In this document: positions 25,135 to 33,320 of the stretch, in pieces
Layout of the letters: every line of letters starts with the position of its first letter
How positions within the stretch are numbered: the stretch's first letter is position 1
NCBI RefSeq assembly: GCF_000010725.1
Contig: NC_013855.1
Location: 248,001-312,000, forward strand
Length of the DNA stretch: 64,000 nt
Direction: 5' to 3'
Origin: Azospirillum sp. B510
GTDB lineage: Bacteria; Pseudomonadota; Alphaproteobacteria; Azospirillales; Azospirillaceae
Notes under the pieces: generated by a model
Seen by the model: the letters and a program-made list of their open reading frames with translations, nothing else
What the model was told of the DNA's origin: nothing
Database searches by the model: none
Made by a program: the position numbers and the translations under genes

Positions 25135-26734
25135 CCTGGCCATGCGGGCGCCCCGACGGGCGTCCGCCCGCCTGCTCTGGCTCTGGCGCTCGATGGCGAG
25201 CCGCCTGCTGCTGCTGACGCTTGTCTTCATCGCGGTGCCGGTCCTGCTCTATGACCAGTTCCAGCGCGCCGACGAGGCGTCGCAGCAGCTTCTGCTGAAA
25301 AGCGCCCAGCGCCAGGGCGAACTGATCGCCCGCGCGCTGGAGCCCGAATTGCTGGGCGTCGACCGCACGGCCCTTCCCAACCTCAGTAGCGCCCTTGCCC
25401 GCTATGGCGACGACCGCACGCGGTTGAAGCTGCTGGTGCGGCCGCGGGTGGCCGCCTCCAATGCGGCGACCACGCCGTCCGGCGCCAAGGCCGGACCGGA
25501 ACCCTTCTTCTATGTCGCCGCCGCACCCAGCCTGTCGACCGCCGACATCGACGCCGAACGGCGCCTGCTGCTGGAACAGGGGGTGCTCGACCGCCTGGGG
25601 TCGAGTTGCGCCGGCAACGCCACGCTGGCGATGCGCGTTCCCCATGTCGAGGGCGGGGAGGAGGTGCTGTCCTCCATCACCCCGATCAAGACCAGTTTCG
25701 GCTGCTGGGCGCTGGTGACAAGCCACGCGACCGAGGCCTATATCTCCTCCTCCATCGGCCGCCCCTATTGGAGCACGCCGGCGGTCCAGGCCGCGGCGGC
25801 GATCTATCTGGCGATGGCCGCCCTGGTGCTGGCGGTGCTGGCCGGTGTCTGGCGCAACCTGAACCGGTTCGGCGATCTGGCTCGCCGCATCGTCGGTGGC
25901 GAGGATTGCGCCGACCGGGAAGACCGCGACGCCTCCTTCGCCGCGCGCAACACGGTGCCGGAGCTGTCGGGCGTGGCGGAGGATTTCGACCGGCTGGTGT
26001 CGACGCTGCGTGACAGCGCCCAGTCGCTGCGCCGGGCGGCGGAAGACAACGCCCATGCCTTCAAGACGCCGATCGCCGTGATCCGCCAGTCGGTGGAGCC
26101 GCTGCGCCGCGCCCTGCCGGCGGAGAACGCCCGCAGCCAGCGCGCCCTGGCCATGATCGAGAAATCGCTGGACAAGCTGGACGGCCTGGTCTCCTTCGCC
26201 CGCCGCATGGACGAGGCGGCGGCCGACCTGCTGGCCCCGTCACGCCGCCGCGTCGACCTGTCGGCGCTGGTGGAGCGGATGGCCGGCGGCTATACCGGGC
26301 TGCTGGCGGAGCGCCGCCTTCACATGCGCTCGCGCATCGATGCCGGGCTGGTCGTGCGCGCCAGCGAGGAGACGCTGGAGACCATCGTCGAGAATCTGGT
26401 GGAGAACGCCGTCAGCTTCTCGCCGCCGGATGGCACGGTCAGTGTCCGCCTGACCCGCAATGGGTCCTGGACCGAACTGGTGGTGGAGGATGAGGGGCCG
26501 GGCGTCGATCACGCCAATCTGGAGCGCATCTTCGAGCGTTATTTCTCGCACCGCGAACCCGGCCGCGGCATGCCGGACGACGAGGCGGCGGCCCATCAGG
26601 CCGGGGCGGCCCATTTCGGCATCGGCCTGTGGATCGTGCGGCGCAACATCGATGCCTTCGGCGGCCGCGTCCGCGCGGAAAACCGTCCGGGTGGCGGCCT
26701 GCGCATGACGGTGGTCCTGCCGCTGGCGGGGTGA
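25115..26734 (+). CDS. ChvG-like membrane sensor histidine kinase
   Basis: The 539-residue kinase has a transmembrane helix at about 28-45 (SRLLLLTLVFIAVPVLLY), a periplasmic domain of about 180 residues with two cysteines, and a second helix at about 225-245 (AAIYLAMAALVLAVLAGVW). A HAMP-like linker follows, then the H box with unusual sequence D-N-A-H-A-F-K-T-P-I (His314), the N box (E-N-L-V-E-N-A-V-S-F-S), G1 (D-E-G-P-G-V) and G2 (F-G-I-G-L-W-I-V). It is coupled to the upstream regulator by overlap and forms a ChvG/ChvI-type pair, which in relatives senses acid or envelope stress. The exact signal here is unknown. Confidence 0.85.
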   Translation: MALLPIDLAMRAPRRASARLLWLWRSMASRLLLLTLVFIAVPVLLYDQFQRADEASQQLLLKSAQRQGELIARALEPELLGVDRTALPNLSSALARYGDDRTRLKLLVRPRVAASNAATTPSGAKAGPEPFFYVAAAPSLSTADIDAERRLLLEQGVLDRLGSSCAGNATLAMRVPHVEGGEEVLSSITPIKTSFGCWALVTSHATEAYISSSIGRPYWSTPAVQAAAAIYLAMAALVLAVLAGVWRNLNRFGDLARRIVGGEDCADREDRDASFAARNTVPELSGVAEDFDRLVSTLRDSAQSLRRAAEDNAHAFKTPIAVIRQSVEPLRRALPAENARSQRALAMIEKSLDKLDGLVSFARRMDEAAADLLAPSRRRVDLSALVERMAGGYTGLLAERRLHMRSRIDAGLVVRASEETLETIVENLVENAVSFSPPDGTVSVRLTRNGSWTELVVEDEGPGVDHANLERIFERYFSHREPGRGMPDDEAAAHQAGAAHFGIGLWIVRRNIDAFGGRVRAENRPGGGLRMTVVLPLAG

Positions 26735-26901
26735 GGGCGGCGGACCGGCCTGTGGTTTTGCCCGGTGATTTCATGGGGCTTCAGGCGAACGGGCTTCGGA
26801 TCGGGCCGGTCATCGCCGCTCCGCCCATGGTCGATCTTGGTGCTGTTCCGTTTTTTCCGCTAGGATCGCGGCCGTCGACCGAACAGCATTCCGAGCCGCC
26901 G

Positions 26902-27396
26902 ATGGACCGCAGTCTCGATCCCACCGACATCAAGATTCTGCGCGAGCTGCAGGAGGATGGGCGTCTCAGCAATGTCGAGCTGGCGCGCCGCATCAACCTC
27001 AGCCCGGCCGCCTGCCTGGAGCGGGTGAAGCGCCTGCAGGCCGACGGCATCATCCAGCGTTATGTCGCGCTGCTCGACCCCCACCGGCTGGAAGCGGGGA
27101 TGCTGGTCTTCGTCGAGGTGGTGCTGGATCGCACCACGCCCGACAATTTCGACGACTTCAAGGCCACCGTCATGCGCATGCCGCAGATCATGGAATGCCA
27201 CATGGTCGCCGGCGGGTTCGATTACCTGGTCAAGGCCCGTGTGCGGGACATGAACGAATATCGTCTGTTCCTGGGCGAATTGCTGTCCACCGCCCGCGGC
27301 GTCCGGGAAACCCACACCTATGCCGTCATGGAGGAGGTCAAGAGCGTCACCGCGATTCCGCTGGATGGCCTGTCCGGCGTTTCGTCGCGCGGCTGA
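26902..27396 (+). CDS. Lrp/AsnC-family transcriptional regulator
   Basis: This 164-residue protein has the family layout: an N-terminal helix-turn-helix (about 1-60; L-D-P-T-D-I-K-I-L-R-E-L-Q-E-D-G-R, then L-S-P-A-A-C-L-E-R-V-K-R-L) and a C-terminal RAM (ACT-like) ligand-binding domain with V-A-G-G-F-D-Y-L-V-K and T-H-T-Y-A-V-M-E. It is close to leucine-responsive Lrp proteins. The ATG at 26902 starts directly at the helix-turn-helix; longer in-frame starts lie in the upstream kinase. It could respond to amino acids linked to the nearby liu operon, but is 4 kb away. Confidence 0.9.
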   Translation: MDRSLDPTDIKILRELQEDGRLSNVELARRINLSPAACLERVKRLQADGIIQRYVALLDPHRLEAGMLVFVEVVLDRTTPDNFDDFKATVMRMPQIMECHMVAGGFDYLVKARVRDMNEYRLFLGELLSTARGVRETHTYAVMEEVKSVTAIPLDGLSGVSSRG

Positions 27397-27522
27397 ATGA
27401 TCAGGGACTATATCTTTTCCCAAATCGCATAACAGTTTGGGGCCGGTCCGCGTTTCCAGACGCATTTTGCAAAGAACATCACCGACCGGTTTCGCGCACT
27501 TGTTGCAGATAGGCCCAGCTTT

Positions 27523-27538
27523 TGTTCGCTTACCGACA
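27523..27538. promoter_or_regulatory. TGT-N10-ACA element next to the sigma-54 promoter
   Basis: TGT-TCGCTTACCG-ACA matches the NifA upstream activator consensus TGT-N10-ACA exactly. It ends 8 nt before the -24 box, much closer than the usual 80-150 nt, so it may be coincidental or overlap an unrelated regulator site. Confidence 0.25.
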
Positions 27539-27546
27539 AAACGATG

Positions 27547-27562
27547 CGGCACGCCACTTGCT
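27547..27562 (+). promoter_or_regulatory. Sigma-54 (RpoN) promoter of the chemoreceptor gene
   Basis: CGGCACG-CCAC-TTGCT matches the -24/-12 consensus TGGCACG-N4-TTGCW with one mismatch and keeps the invariant GG and GC with exactly ten bases between. The start point would be about 27573, giving a leader of about 98 nt before the chemoreceptor ATG at 27671. Sigma-54 promoters need an enhancer-binding activator. Confidence 0.7.
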
Positions 27563-27670
27563 TAGAAGGGCGCGGTCCTGGGGGCGATCGCAGCGGTCGT
27601 CCGGCGGTTTTCATTCCGTCCGCATGCCCGACCGGATTTTTCGACCCTTTGGCTGGAACGGAACCGCGTC

Positions 27671-30649
27671 ATGCGTGTCAACACACCGATCACCGACCGA
27701 GAAGTCCACCTGACCGAGGGGGTTCCCCTGGTGTCGCGCACCGACACCGGCGGGCGCATCACCTTCGTGAACCGGGCCTTCATTGAGATCAGCGGGTTCG
27801 ACGAGCATGAATTGATCGGTGCTCCGCACAACATCGTCCGCCACCCCGACATGCCGAAGGAGGCCTTCGCCGACCTGTGGGGCACGGTCAAGGCCGGTCG
27901 CCCCTGGGAAGGGTTGGTGAAGAACCGGACCAAGAGCGGCGATTTCTATTGGGTGCGCGCCAACGTCACCCCGGTGGTCGAGGATGGAGCCATCGCCGGC
28001 TACATCTCCATCCGGTCCAAGCCGTCGCGCGACGAGATCGCGGCGGCGGACACGCTCTATGCCGACATGCGCGCCGGCCGCGCCGCGAAGCTGTTGACGC
28101 AGGGCGCGCTGGTGCGCCGCAGCCGTGCCGGCCGTGCGGCCGCCTTTGTTTGCGCCAGCCTGTCGGGGCGCCTGGCCGCCGTGTTCGGGCTGCTGATGCT
28201 GGCGATGCTGGTGGCCGGCTGGCTCGGTCTCGACGGCATGGCCCATTCCAATCAGTCCTTGCGCACCGTCTATGAGGATCGCACGGTTCCCGCCTATCAG
28301 ATCGGCGAGATCCAGAATCTCGCCCGCGACAGCCGCCAACGCCTGACCGATCTCGCCGCCGATCTCCGGATGGGAAGCGGCGGCGCCGATCTCGCCGCCG
28401 ATCTCGCCGCCGTAGAGGCGGAGGTCAATGGCAACGCCACGGAGATGCAGCGCCTGCTGACGGAGTATCTGGCGACCTACCTGACGCCCGAGGAGACCAT
28501 TCTCGCCGACAAATTCAAGCCGGTGGTCGGGACCTACCTCCAGGCGGGGATGGGACCGGCGCTGGCGTTGGCGAAGCAAAGGGACGCGGCCGGGCTTGAC
28601 GCCCATCTGCGCGGCGCGGTCCGCCCGGCCTTCGCCGAACTGCGCCGTGTGTCCGATGCCCTGCTCGACCTCCAGGTCCGCGTCGCGCGCGAGGAATTCG
28701 ACAAGGCGGAGAAGGAGTATGCGGGCCGGATGATCGAGGTCGCCACCGCGATGCTGCTGAGCGCCCTGCTGGCCGCCCTGTTCGGCTGGGCGATCCTGCG
28801 CACCGTGCGCCGGCCGCTGGCGGTTCTGGAGAAGACGTTCGAGCGCATCGCCGGGGGCGCCCTGACCGAGCCGATGCCGGCCATCGGGGTGCCCGAGTTC
28901 CGGCGCGTCGCGTCGGAACTGAACGCCATGAAGGCGAAGCTGGCCTACGGGATGCATGAGAAACACGAGACGGAGCTGCGCCAGAAGGCGCTGACCCGCC
29001 AGGCTCTGCTGGAAACCTGCAAATCCATCGAAAGCGACCTCGACGCCACCTGGATGGGGGTGGAACTGGCAAGCCGGCGGGCTGGCGACGGGATCCAGCA
29101 TCTGATGCAAGCGTTGGGCGTGGTGCGCGAAAACACGGTGGTGGTGTCGGCCGCCTCCGAGCAGGCCAGCGCCAACGCCCAGTCGGTCGCCGCCGCGACG
29201 GACCAACTGAATTCCTCCGGTCAGGAGATCGCCCGGCAGGCGGCGCGCTCCAGCCAGGTGGCGCGGCGCGCCGTGGACAGCGCGCGCGGGTCCGCCTCCG
29301 CCATCGGCCATATGGAGATCGCGACGGAGGAGATCGCCAAGGTCGCCCACCTCATCAACGAGATCGCCGGCCAGACCAACCTGCTGGCGCTCAACGCCAC
29401 CATCGAGGCGGCCCGCGCCGGCGAAGCCGGCAAAGGCTTCGCCGTCGTCGCCAGCGAGGTCAAGGCGCTCGCCAATCAAACCGCGCGCGCGACCGAGGAC
29501 ATCGCCCGCCAGATCGACCAGTTGAAACAGGCGGTCGGCGGCAGCGTGACGGCGATCCAGACCGTCATCTCGGTGATCGAGGAGATCGACGAGGCCGCCG
29601 CCGCCGCCGTCGCCGCGGTGGAGCAACAGTCGGCCGCCAACGCGCAGATCGGGCGCAGCGCCAGCAACTCCGCCGGTGGCGCCTCCCAGGTGTCGGGCAG
29701 CGTCCTGCACATCCGCGATCAGACCGACGAGATCACCGGCATCGCCACCGATGTCCGGCGCCGCATGACCGACACCCAGGGCGCCGTCGCCGATCTGAAG
29801 CGCCGGCTCGTCATCGCTTTGCGCCAGTCGGTGGCGGGCGACCGCCGCGTTTCCGACCGCATCCCCTGCGAGGAGCCGATCGGCCTGACCATGGCTGGCG
29901 ACCGTCGCACCGTCACCTTGCTCGACCTGTCGCTGGATGGGCTGCTGGTGGAGCCGATGGGCCTGCCGGAGCTGCCCGAGCAGACCCCGTTGACCGTGTC
30001 CCTGCGCGAGGTCGGCGACCTGCCGGCCATTGTCGCCGGCACCAGCGACCTTGGCCTGCATCTGGCTTTCGACGATCTGTCGACGGTCCAGGCCGACCGG
30101 TTGGAGCATCTCTACAACGCGATGATCGCGGCGGAATCCGCCATCATCCAGACGGTGCAGGACGCGGCTGGAGCCTTGGCGAAGGCGCTGGACGGGGCGC
30201 TTTCCGATGGCAGCATCGGCGAGGACGCGCTGTTCTCGACCGATCTCGCCACCATCCCCGGCAGCGAGCCGGAACAGTGCCTCGCTCCCTTCACCGAGCT
30301 GACCGACCGCCTGTTCCCGGCGATCCAGGAGCCGGTGCTGGCCTCCAACCCGCGCTTCCAGTTCTGTGCCGCCGTCAACGCCGTCGGCTATCTGCCGACC
30401 CACAATGCCCGCTATTCCGAACCGCAACGGCCGGGTGAGGCGGTCTGGAACGCCGCCCATTGCCGCAATCGCCGGGTCTTCGCCGACCGCTCCGGTCTTG
30501 CCGCGGCGCGCAACACCCGGTCCTTCCTGTTGCAGGCCTACCGCCGTGACATGGGCGGCGGCCAGACGGTGCGGTTGAAGGAGGTCGATGCGCCGATCCT
30601 GGTGCGGGGTCGCCATTGGGGCAACCTGCGGCTGGCCTACCTGCCCTGA
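27671..30649 (+). CDS. Aer-type methyl-accepting chemotaxis protein with C-terminal PilZ domain
   Basis: The 992-residue receptor starts with an Aer-type PAS domain (about 15-115) carrying the R-H-P-D-M-P motif found in FAD-binding aerotaxis sensors. A transmembrane helix follows at about 165-185, then a periplasmic four-helix-bundle-like segment, a second helix at about 355-375, HAMP, and a methyl-accepting signalling domain whose hairpin tip is recognisable ([20 protein letters not shown]). A PilZ domain begins near 720 with the c-di-GMP-binding pair R-V-S-D-R and D-L-S-L-D-G. The end is a cytoplasmic domain (P-T-H-N, F-A-D-R, Y-R-R-D-M-G, R-G-R-H-W-G) common in alphaproteobacterial receptors. 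It probably couples redox or oxygen sensing and c-di-GMP level to motility, as Azospirillum Aer and Tlp1 do. Confidence 0.9.
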   Translation: MRVNTPITDREVHLTEGVPLVSRTDTGGRITFVNRAFIEISGFDEHELIGAPHNIVRHPDMPKEAFADLWGTVKAGRPWEGLVKNRTKSGDFYWVRANVTPVVEDGAIAGYISIRSKPSRDEIAAADTLYADMRAGRAAKLLTQGALVRRSRAGRAAAFVCASLSGRLAAVFGLLMLAMLVAGWLGLDGMAHSNQSLRTVYEDRTVPAYQIGEIQNLARDSRQRLTDLAADLRMGSGGADLAADLAAVEAEVNGNATEMQRLLTEYLATYLTPEETILADKFKPVVGTYLQAGMGPALALAKQRDAAGLDAHLRGAVRPAFAELRRVSDALLDLQVRVAREEFDKAEKEYAGRMIEVATAMLLSALLAALFGWAILRTVRRPLAVLEKTFERIAGGALTEPMPAIGVPEFRRVASELNAMKAKLAYGMHEKHETELRQKALTRQALLETCKSIESDLDATWMGVELASRRAGDGIQHLMQALGVVRENTVVVSAASEQASANAQSVAAATDQLNSSGQEIARQAARSSQVARRAVDSARGSASAIGHMEIATEEIAKVAHLINEIAGQTNLLALNATIEAARAGEAGKGFAVVASEVKALANQTARATEDIARQIDQLKQAVGGSVTAIQTVISVIEEIDEAAAAAVAAVEQQSAANAQIGRSASNSAGGASQVSGSVLHIRDQTDEITGIATDVRRRMTDTQGAVADLKRRLVIALRQSVAGDRRVSDRIPCEEPIGLTMAGDRRTVTLLDLSLDGLLVEPMGLPELPEQTPLTVSLREVGDLPAIVAGTSDLGLHLAFDDLSTVQADRLEHLYNAMIAAESAIIQTVQDAAGALAKALDGALSDGSIGEDALFSTDLATIPGSEPEQCLAPFTELTDRLFPAIQEPVLASNPRFQFCAAVNAVGYLPTHNARYSEPQRPGEAVWNAAHCRNRRVFADRSGLAAARNTRSFLLQAYRRDMGGGQTVRLKEVDAPILVRGRHWGNLRLAYLP

Positions 30650-30704
30650 TGCTTCACGACGGCTCAGACAGTCACTGACGGTCCCCGTTGGGCCTTCGCC
30701 CGAG

Positions 30705-30746
30705 ACACCAAGCCCCGCAGGCGATGCCGTCTGCGGGGCTTGGTGT
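30705..30746 (+). terminator. Intrinsic terminator after the chemoreceptor gene
   Basis: A perfect 16-bp stem (30705-30720 pairing with 30731-30746), a 10-nt loop and a short TTT tail (30746-30748), 56 nt past the stop codon. The stem is long and perfect but the T-tract is short. Confidence 0.7.
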
Positions 30747-30869
30747 TTGAAGGCCATGGGGGGAGGCGTGCCACGGGCTGCGATTGGTCCCGGCGTGTCG
30801 CGGTCAAGGTTTTTGCGGTTGGTGTGAAGCGATCATGTCTTCGCCCTTCCACAGGGCGATGCATTCCGC

Positions 30870-31154
30870 GGGTGTTATTGCGGTAAAAACTCCCTTAATA
30901 ATACTTATCGATCTAAGTAATTATTATTATAGCTGTGCTATTAATGAGAATGGTGGTTTTCAGTTGATTACAATCGGTGGAATGCGCTAAAAAGGATCAT
31001 GAAATAAAATTAATCTTCCGTGGAAGGTTTGTGTCGCTTGGCTGAGCCCAATCGTTAACCTCCAGTCATGATTTTCCTCCCCAGGTTGCTTTTTGGGAAG
31101 CGTTCCAACCTCAGACCCAGCAAGCGTGTCGGTGTCCAATCCAGGAAATGATGA
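30870..31154 (+). promoter_or_regulatory. AT-rich control region of the RTX secretion operon
   Basis: The segment, especially 30880-31015, is strongly AT-rich against a background near 70% GC. It contains an imperfect inverted repeat at about 30897-30925 centred on ACTTA-TCGATC-TAAGT (30903-30918) with AT-only flanks. This suits binding of a DNA-bending or silencing protein (H-NS-like, MucR/Ros or IHF) upstream of the secretion operon. No gene is supported in it. A specific -10/-35 pair could not be chosen because many AT-rich hexamers compete. Confidence 0.5.
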
Positions 31155-33320
31155 ATGCCGCGTCTGGTAGAAGACAGTGCGACTTCGGACACCGGTTTAT
31201 CCTGCCTCACCGTCATGTTGCGCCTTCTCGGCCATCCGGCCGATCCGGAGCAGTTGCGCCATGATCAGGCGGTCCGCGGCCGGGCGATGGGAACGCTGGA
31301 CATCCTGCGCGCCGCCAAGCGCTTCGGCCTGAAGGCGCGGTCGGTCACCACCCGCTGGGACCGGCTGGCGGCCACGCCGCTGCCGGCCATCGCCAAGCGG
31401 CGTGACGGGCGCTACTTCATCATCGCCAGGATCGACGGCGACCGGGTGCTGATCCAGGATCCGTTGGAGCCGCGTCCACTGACCCTGCCGCGCGCGGTGG
31501 TGGAGCCGGCCTGGTCGGGCGAGCTGGTGCTGATGGCCCGGCGTGCCGGGCTGGATCTGGCGCAGGTGCGGTTCGGCATCGGCTGGTTCGTGCCGGCCCT
31601 GCTGAAATACCGGCGGGTGTTCTCGGAGGTCCTGCTCGCCTCCTTCATGCTGCAAGTGTTCGGGCTGATCAGCCCGCTGTTCTTCCAGGTCGTGGTCGAC
31701 AAGGTGCTGGCCCACCGCAGCCTGACCACGCTGGATGTCCTGGTCGTCGGCCTCGTCGTGGTGTCGCTGTTCGAGACGGTGCTGGGCGGGTTGCGCAGCT
31801 ATCTGTTCTCGCACACCACCAGCCGGGTCGACGTGACGCTGGGGGCGCGGCTGTTCGACCATCTGCTGGCGCTGCCGCTGCCCTATTTCCAGGCGCGCCG
31901 CGTCGGTGACAATGTCGCCCGCGTGCGCGAGCTGGACCGCATCCGCGACTTCCTGACCGGATCGGCCCTGACCCTGGTCATCGATCTGGTCTTCACCGTC
32001 GTGTTCCTGGCGGTGATGTGGTGGTACAGCCCGGCGCTGACCGCGATCGTGCTCGCCTCGCTGCCGGTCTACGCGGTGATCAGCCTCGCCGTCACCCCGG
32101 TCCTGCGCCGGCGGCTCGAGGCGAAATTCGCCCTGGGGGCGGAAAACCAGGCCTTCCTGGTCGAAAGCATCTCCGGCATCGAGACGCTGAAGGCGATGGC
32201 GGTGGAGCCGGAGATGCGCCGTCATTGGGAGGAACGGCTGGCCGCCTATGTCGGCGCCGCCTTCCGCGCCTCGACGCTCGGGGTGATGGCCGGCCAGGGG
32301 GTGCAGCTGGTGAGCAAGCTGACCATGGCCGCCCTGCTCTATGTCGGCGCGCAGGAGGTGATCGACGGCGCCCTGACCATCGGCGCGCTGGTGGCGGTCA
32401 ACATGCTGGCGGGCCGGGTGTCGTCGCCGGTGCTGCGGCTGGCCCAGCTGTGGAACGATTTCCAGCAGGCGCGGGTCTCGGTCGAGCGGCTGGCCGACAT
32501 CCTCAACACCACGCCGGAACCGGCGGCCAAGCCCGGCCGGTTGCCGCTGCCGGCCATCCGCGGCCGCATCCGCTTCGACCGCGTCGGTTTCCGCTACCGC
32601 CCCGACGCCTCGCCCACCCTTCAGGGCATCGAACTGACGGTGGAGCCGGGGGAGACGGTCGGCATCGTCGGCTCGTCGGGGTCGGGCAAGAGCACGCTGA
32701 CCAAGCTGGTGCAGCGGCTCTATGTGCCGGAAACCGGTCGGGTGCTGATCGATGACGTCGATCTGTCGCTGGTCGACGTGGCGTGGCTGCGCCGCCAGAT
32801 CGGCGTGGTCCTACAGGAGAATGTCCTGTTCAACCGCTCCATCCGCGACAACATCGCGCTGGCCGATCCCGGCATGGCGATGGAGCGGATCGTCGAGGCG
32901 GCGCGGCTGGCCGGGGCGGACCGTTTCATCCTTGGGCTGCCGGAGGGGTACGACACCGTGATCGGCGAACGCGGCGCCAGCCTGTCGGGCGGCCAGCGCC
33001 AGCGTGTCGCCATCGCCCGCGCGCTCGCCACCGATCCCCGCATCCTGATCTTCGACGAGGCGACCAGCGCGCTCGACGTCGAGAGCGAGGCGGCGATCCA
33101 GGCCAACATGCGCCGCATCTGCGACAACCGCACGGTTCTGATCGTCGCCCACCGGCTGTCCACCGTGCGCGGCTGCGACCGCATCGTCACGGTGGAGGAG
33201 GGGCGGATCGCCGAGCAGGGAACCCATGACGAGCTGATCCGGCTGGGCGGGCGCTATGCCGCGCTGTGGCGGATGCAGGCCGGCGGCGCGCCGGGGGAGG
33301 CGGGGCATGGTGTCGCCTGA
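31155..33320 (+). CDS. Type I secretion system permease/ATPase with degenerate C39 domain
   Basis: The 721-residue inner-membrane ABC exporter starts with a C39 peptidase-like domain (about 1-125). Its catalytic Cys is replaced (D-T-G at 12-14 instead of D-C-G) and the catalytic His region reads Y-F-I-I, so it is a non-cleaving C39-like domain as in HlyB that binds the RTX substrate. Six-helix membrane domain, about 150-430. The ATPase has Walker A G-S-S-G-S-G-K-S-T from residue 506, signature L-S-G-G-Q-R-Q-R, Walker B I-L-I-F-D-E-A and a switch His in V-A-H-R-L-S. AGGA precedes the ATG. It overlaps the HlyD gene by 14 nt and is the likely exporter of the giant RTX protein. Confidence 0.95.
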   Translation: MPRLVEDSATSDTGLSCLTVMLRLLGHPADPEQLRHDQAVRGRAMGTLDILRAAKRFGLKARSVTTRWDRLAATPLPAIAKRRDGRYFIIARIDGDRVLIQDPLEPRPLTLPRAVVEPAWSGELVLMARRAGLDLAQVRFGIGWFVPALLKYRRVFSEVLLASFMLQVFGLISPLFFQVVVDKVLAHRSLTTLDVLVVGLVVVSLFETVLGGLRSYLFSHTTSRVDVTLGARLFDHLLALPLPYFQARRVGDNVARVRELDRIRDFLTGSALTLVIDLVFTVVFLAVMWWYSPALTAIVLASLPVYAVISLAVTPVLRRRLEAKFALGAENQAFLVESISGIETLKAMAVEPEMRRHWEERLAAYVGAAFRASTLGVMAGQGVQLVSKLTMAALLYVGAQEVIDGALTIGALVAVNMLAGRVSSPVLRLAQLWNDFQQARVSVERLADILNTTPEPAAKPGRLPLPAIRGRIRFDRVGFRYRPDASPTLQGIELTVEPGETVGIVGSSGSGKSTLTKLVQRLYVPETGRVLIDDVDLSLVDVAWLRRQIGVVLQENVLFNRSIRDNIALADPGMAMERIVEAARLAGADRFILGLPEGYDTVIGERGASLSGGQRQRVAIARALATDPRILIFDEATSALDVESEAAIQANMRRICDNRTVLIVAHRLSTVRGCDRIVTVEEGRIAEQGTHDELIRLGGRYAALWRMQAGGAPGEAGHGVA

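Noticed and set aside
27523..27538. NifA upstream activator sequence (TGT-N10-ACA) for the chemoreceptor
   Set aside because: It matches the consensus exactly but lies only 8 nt from the -24 box, too close for standard NifA activation. A match of six fixed bases is also likely by chance, so it is kept only as a low-confidence site.
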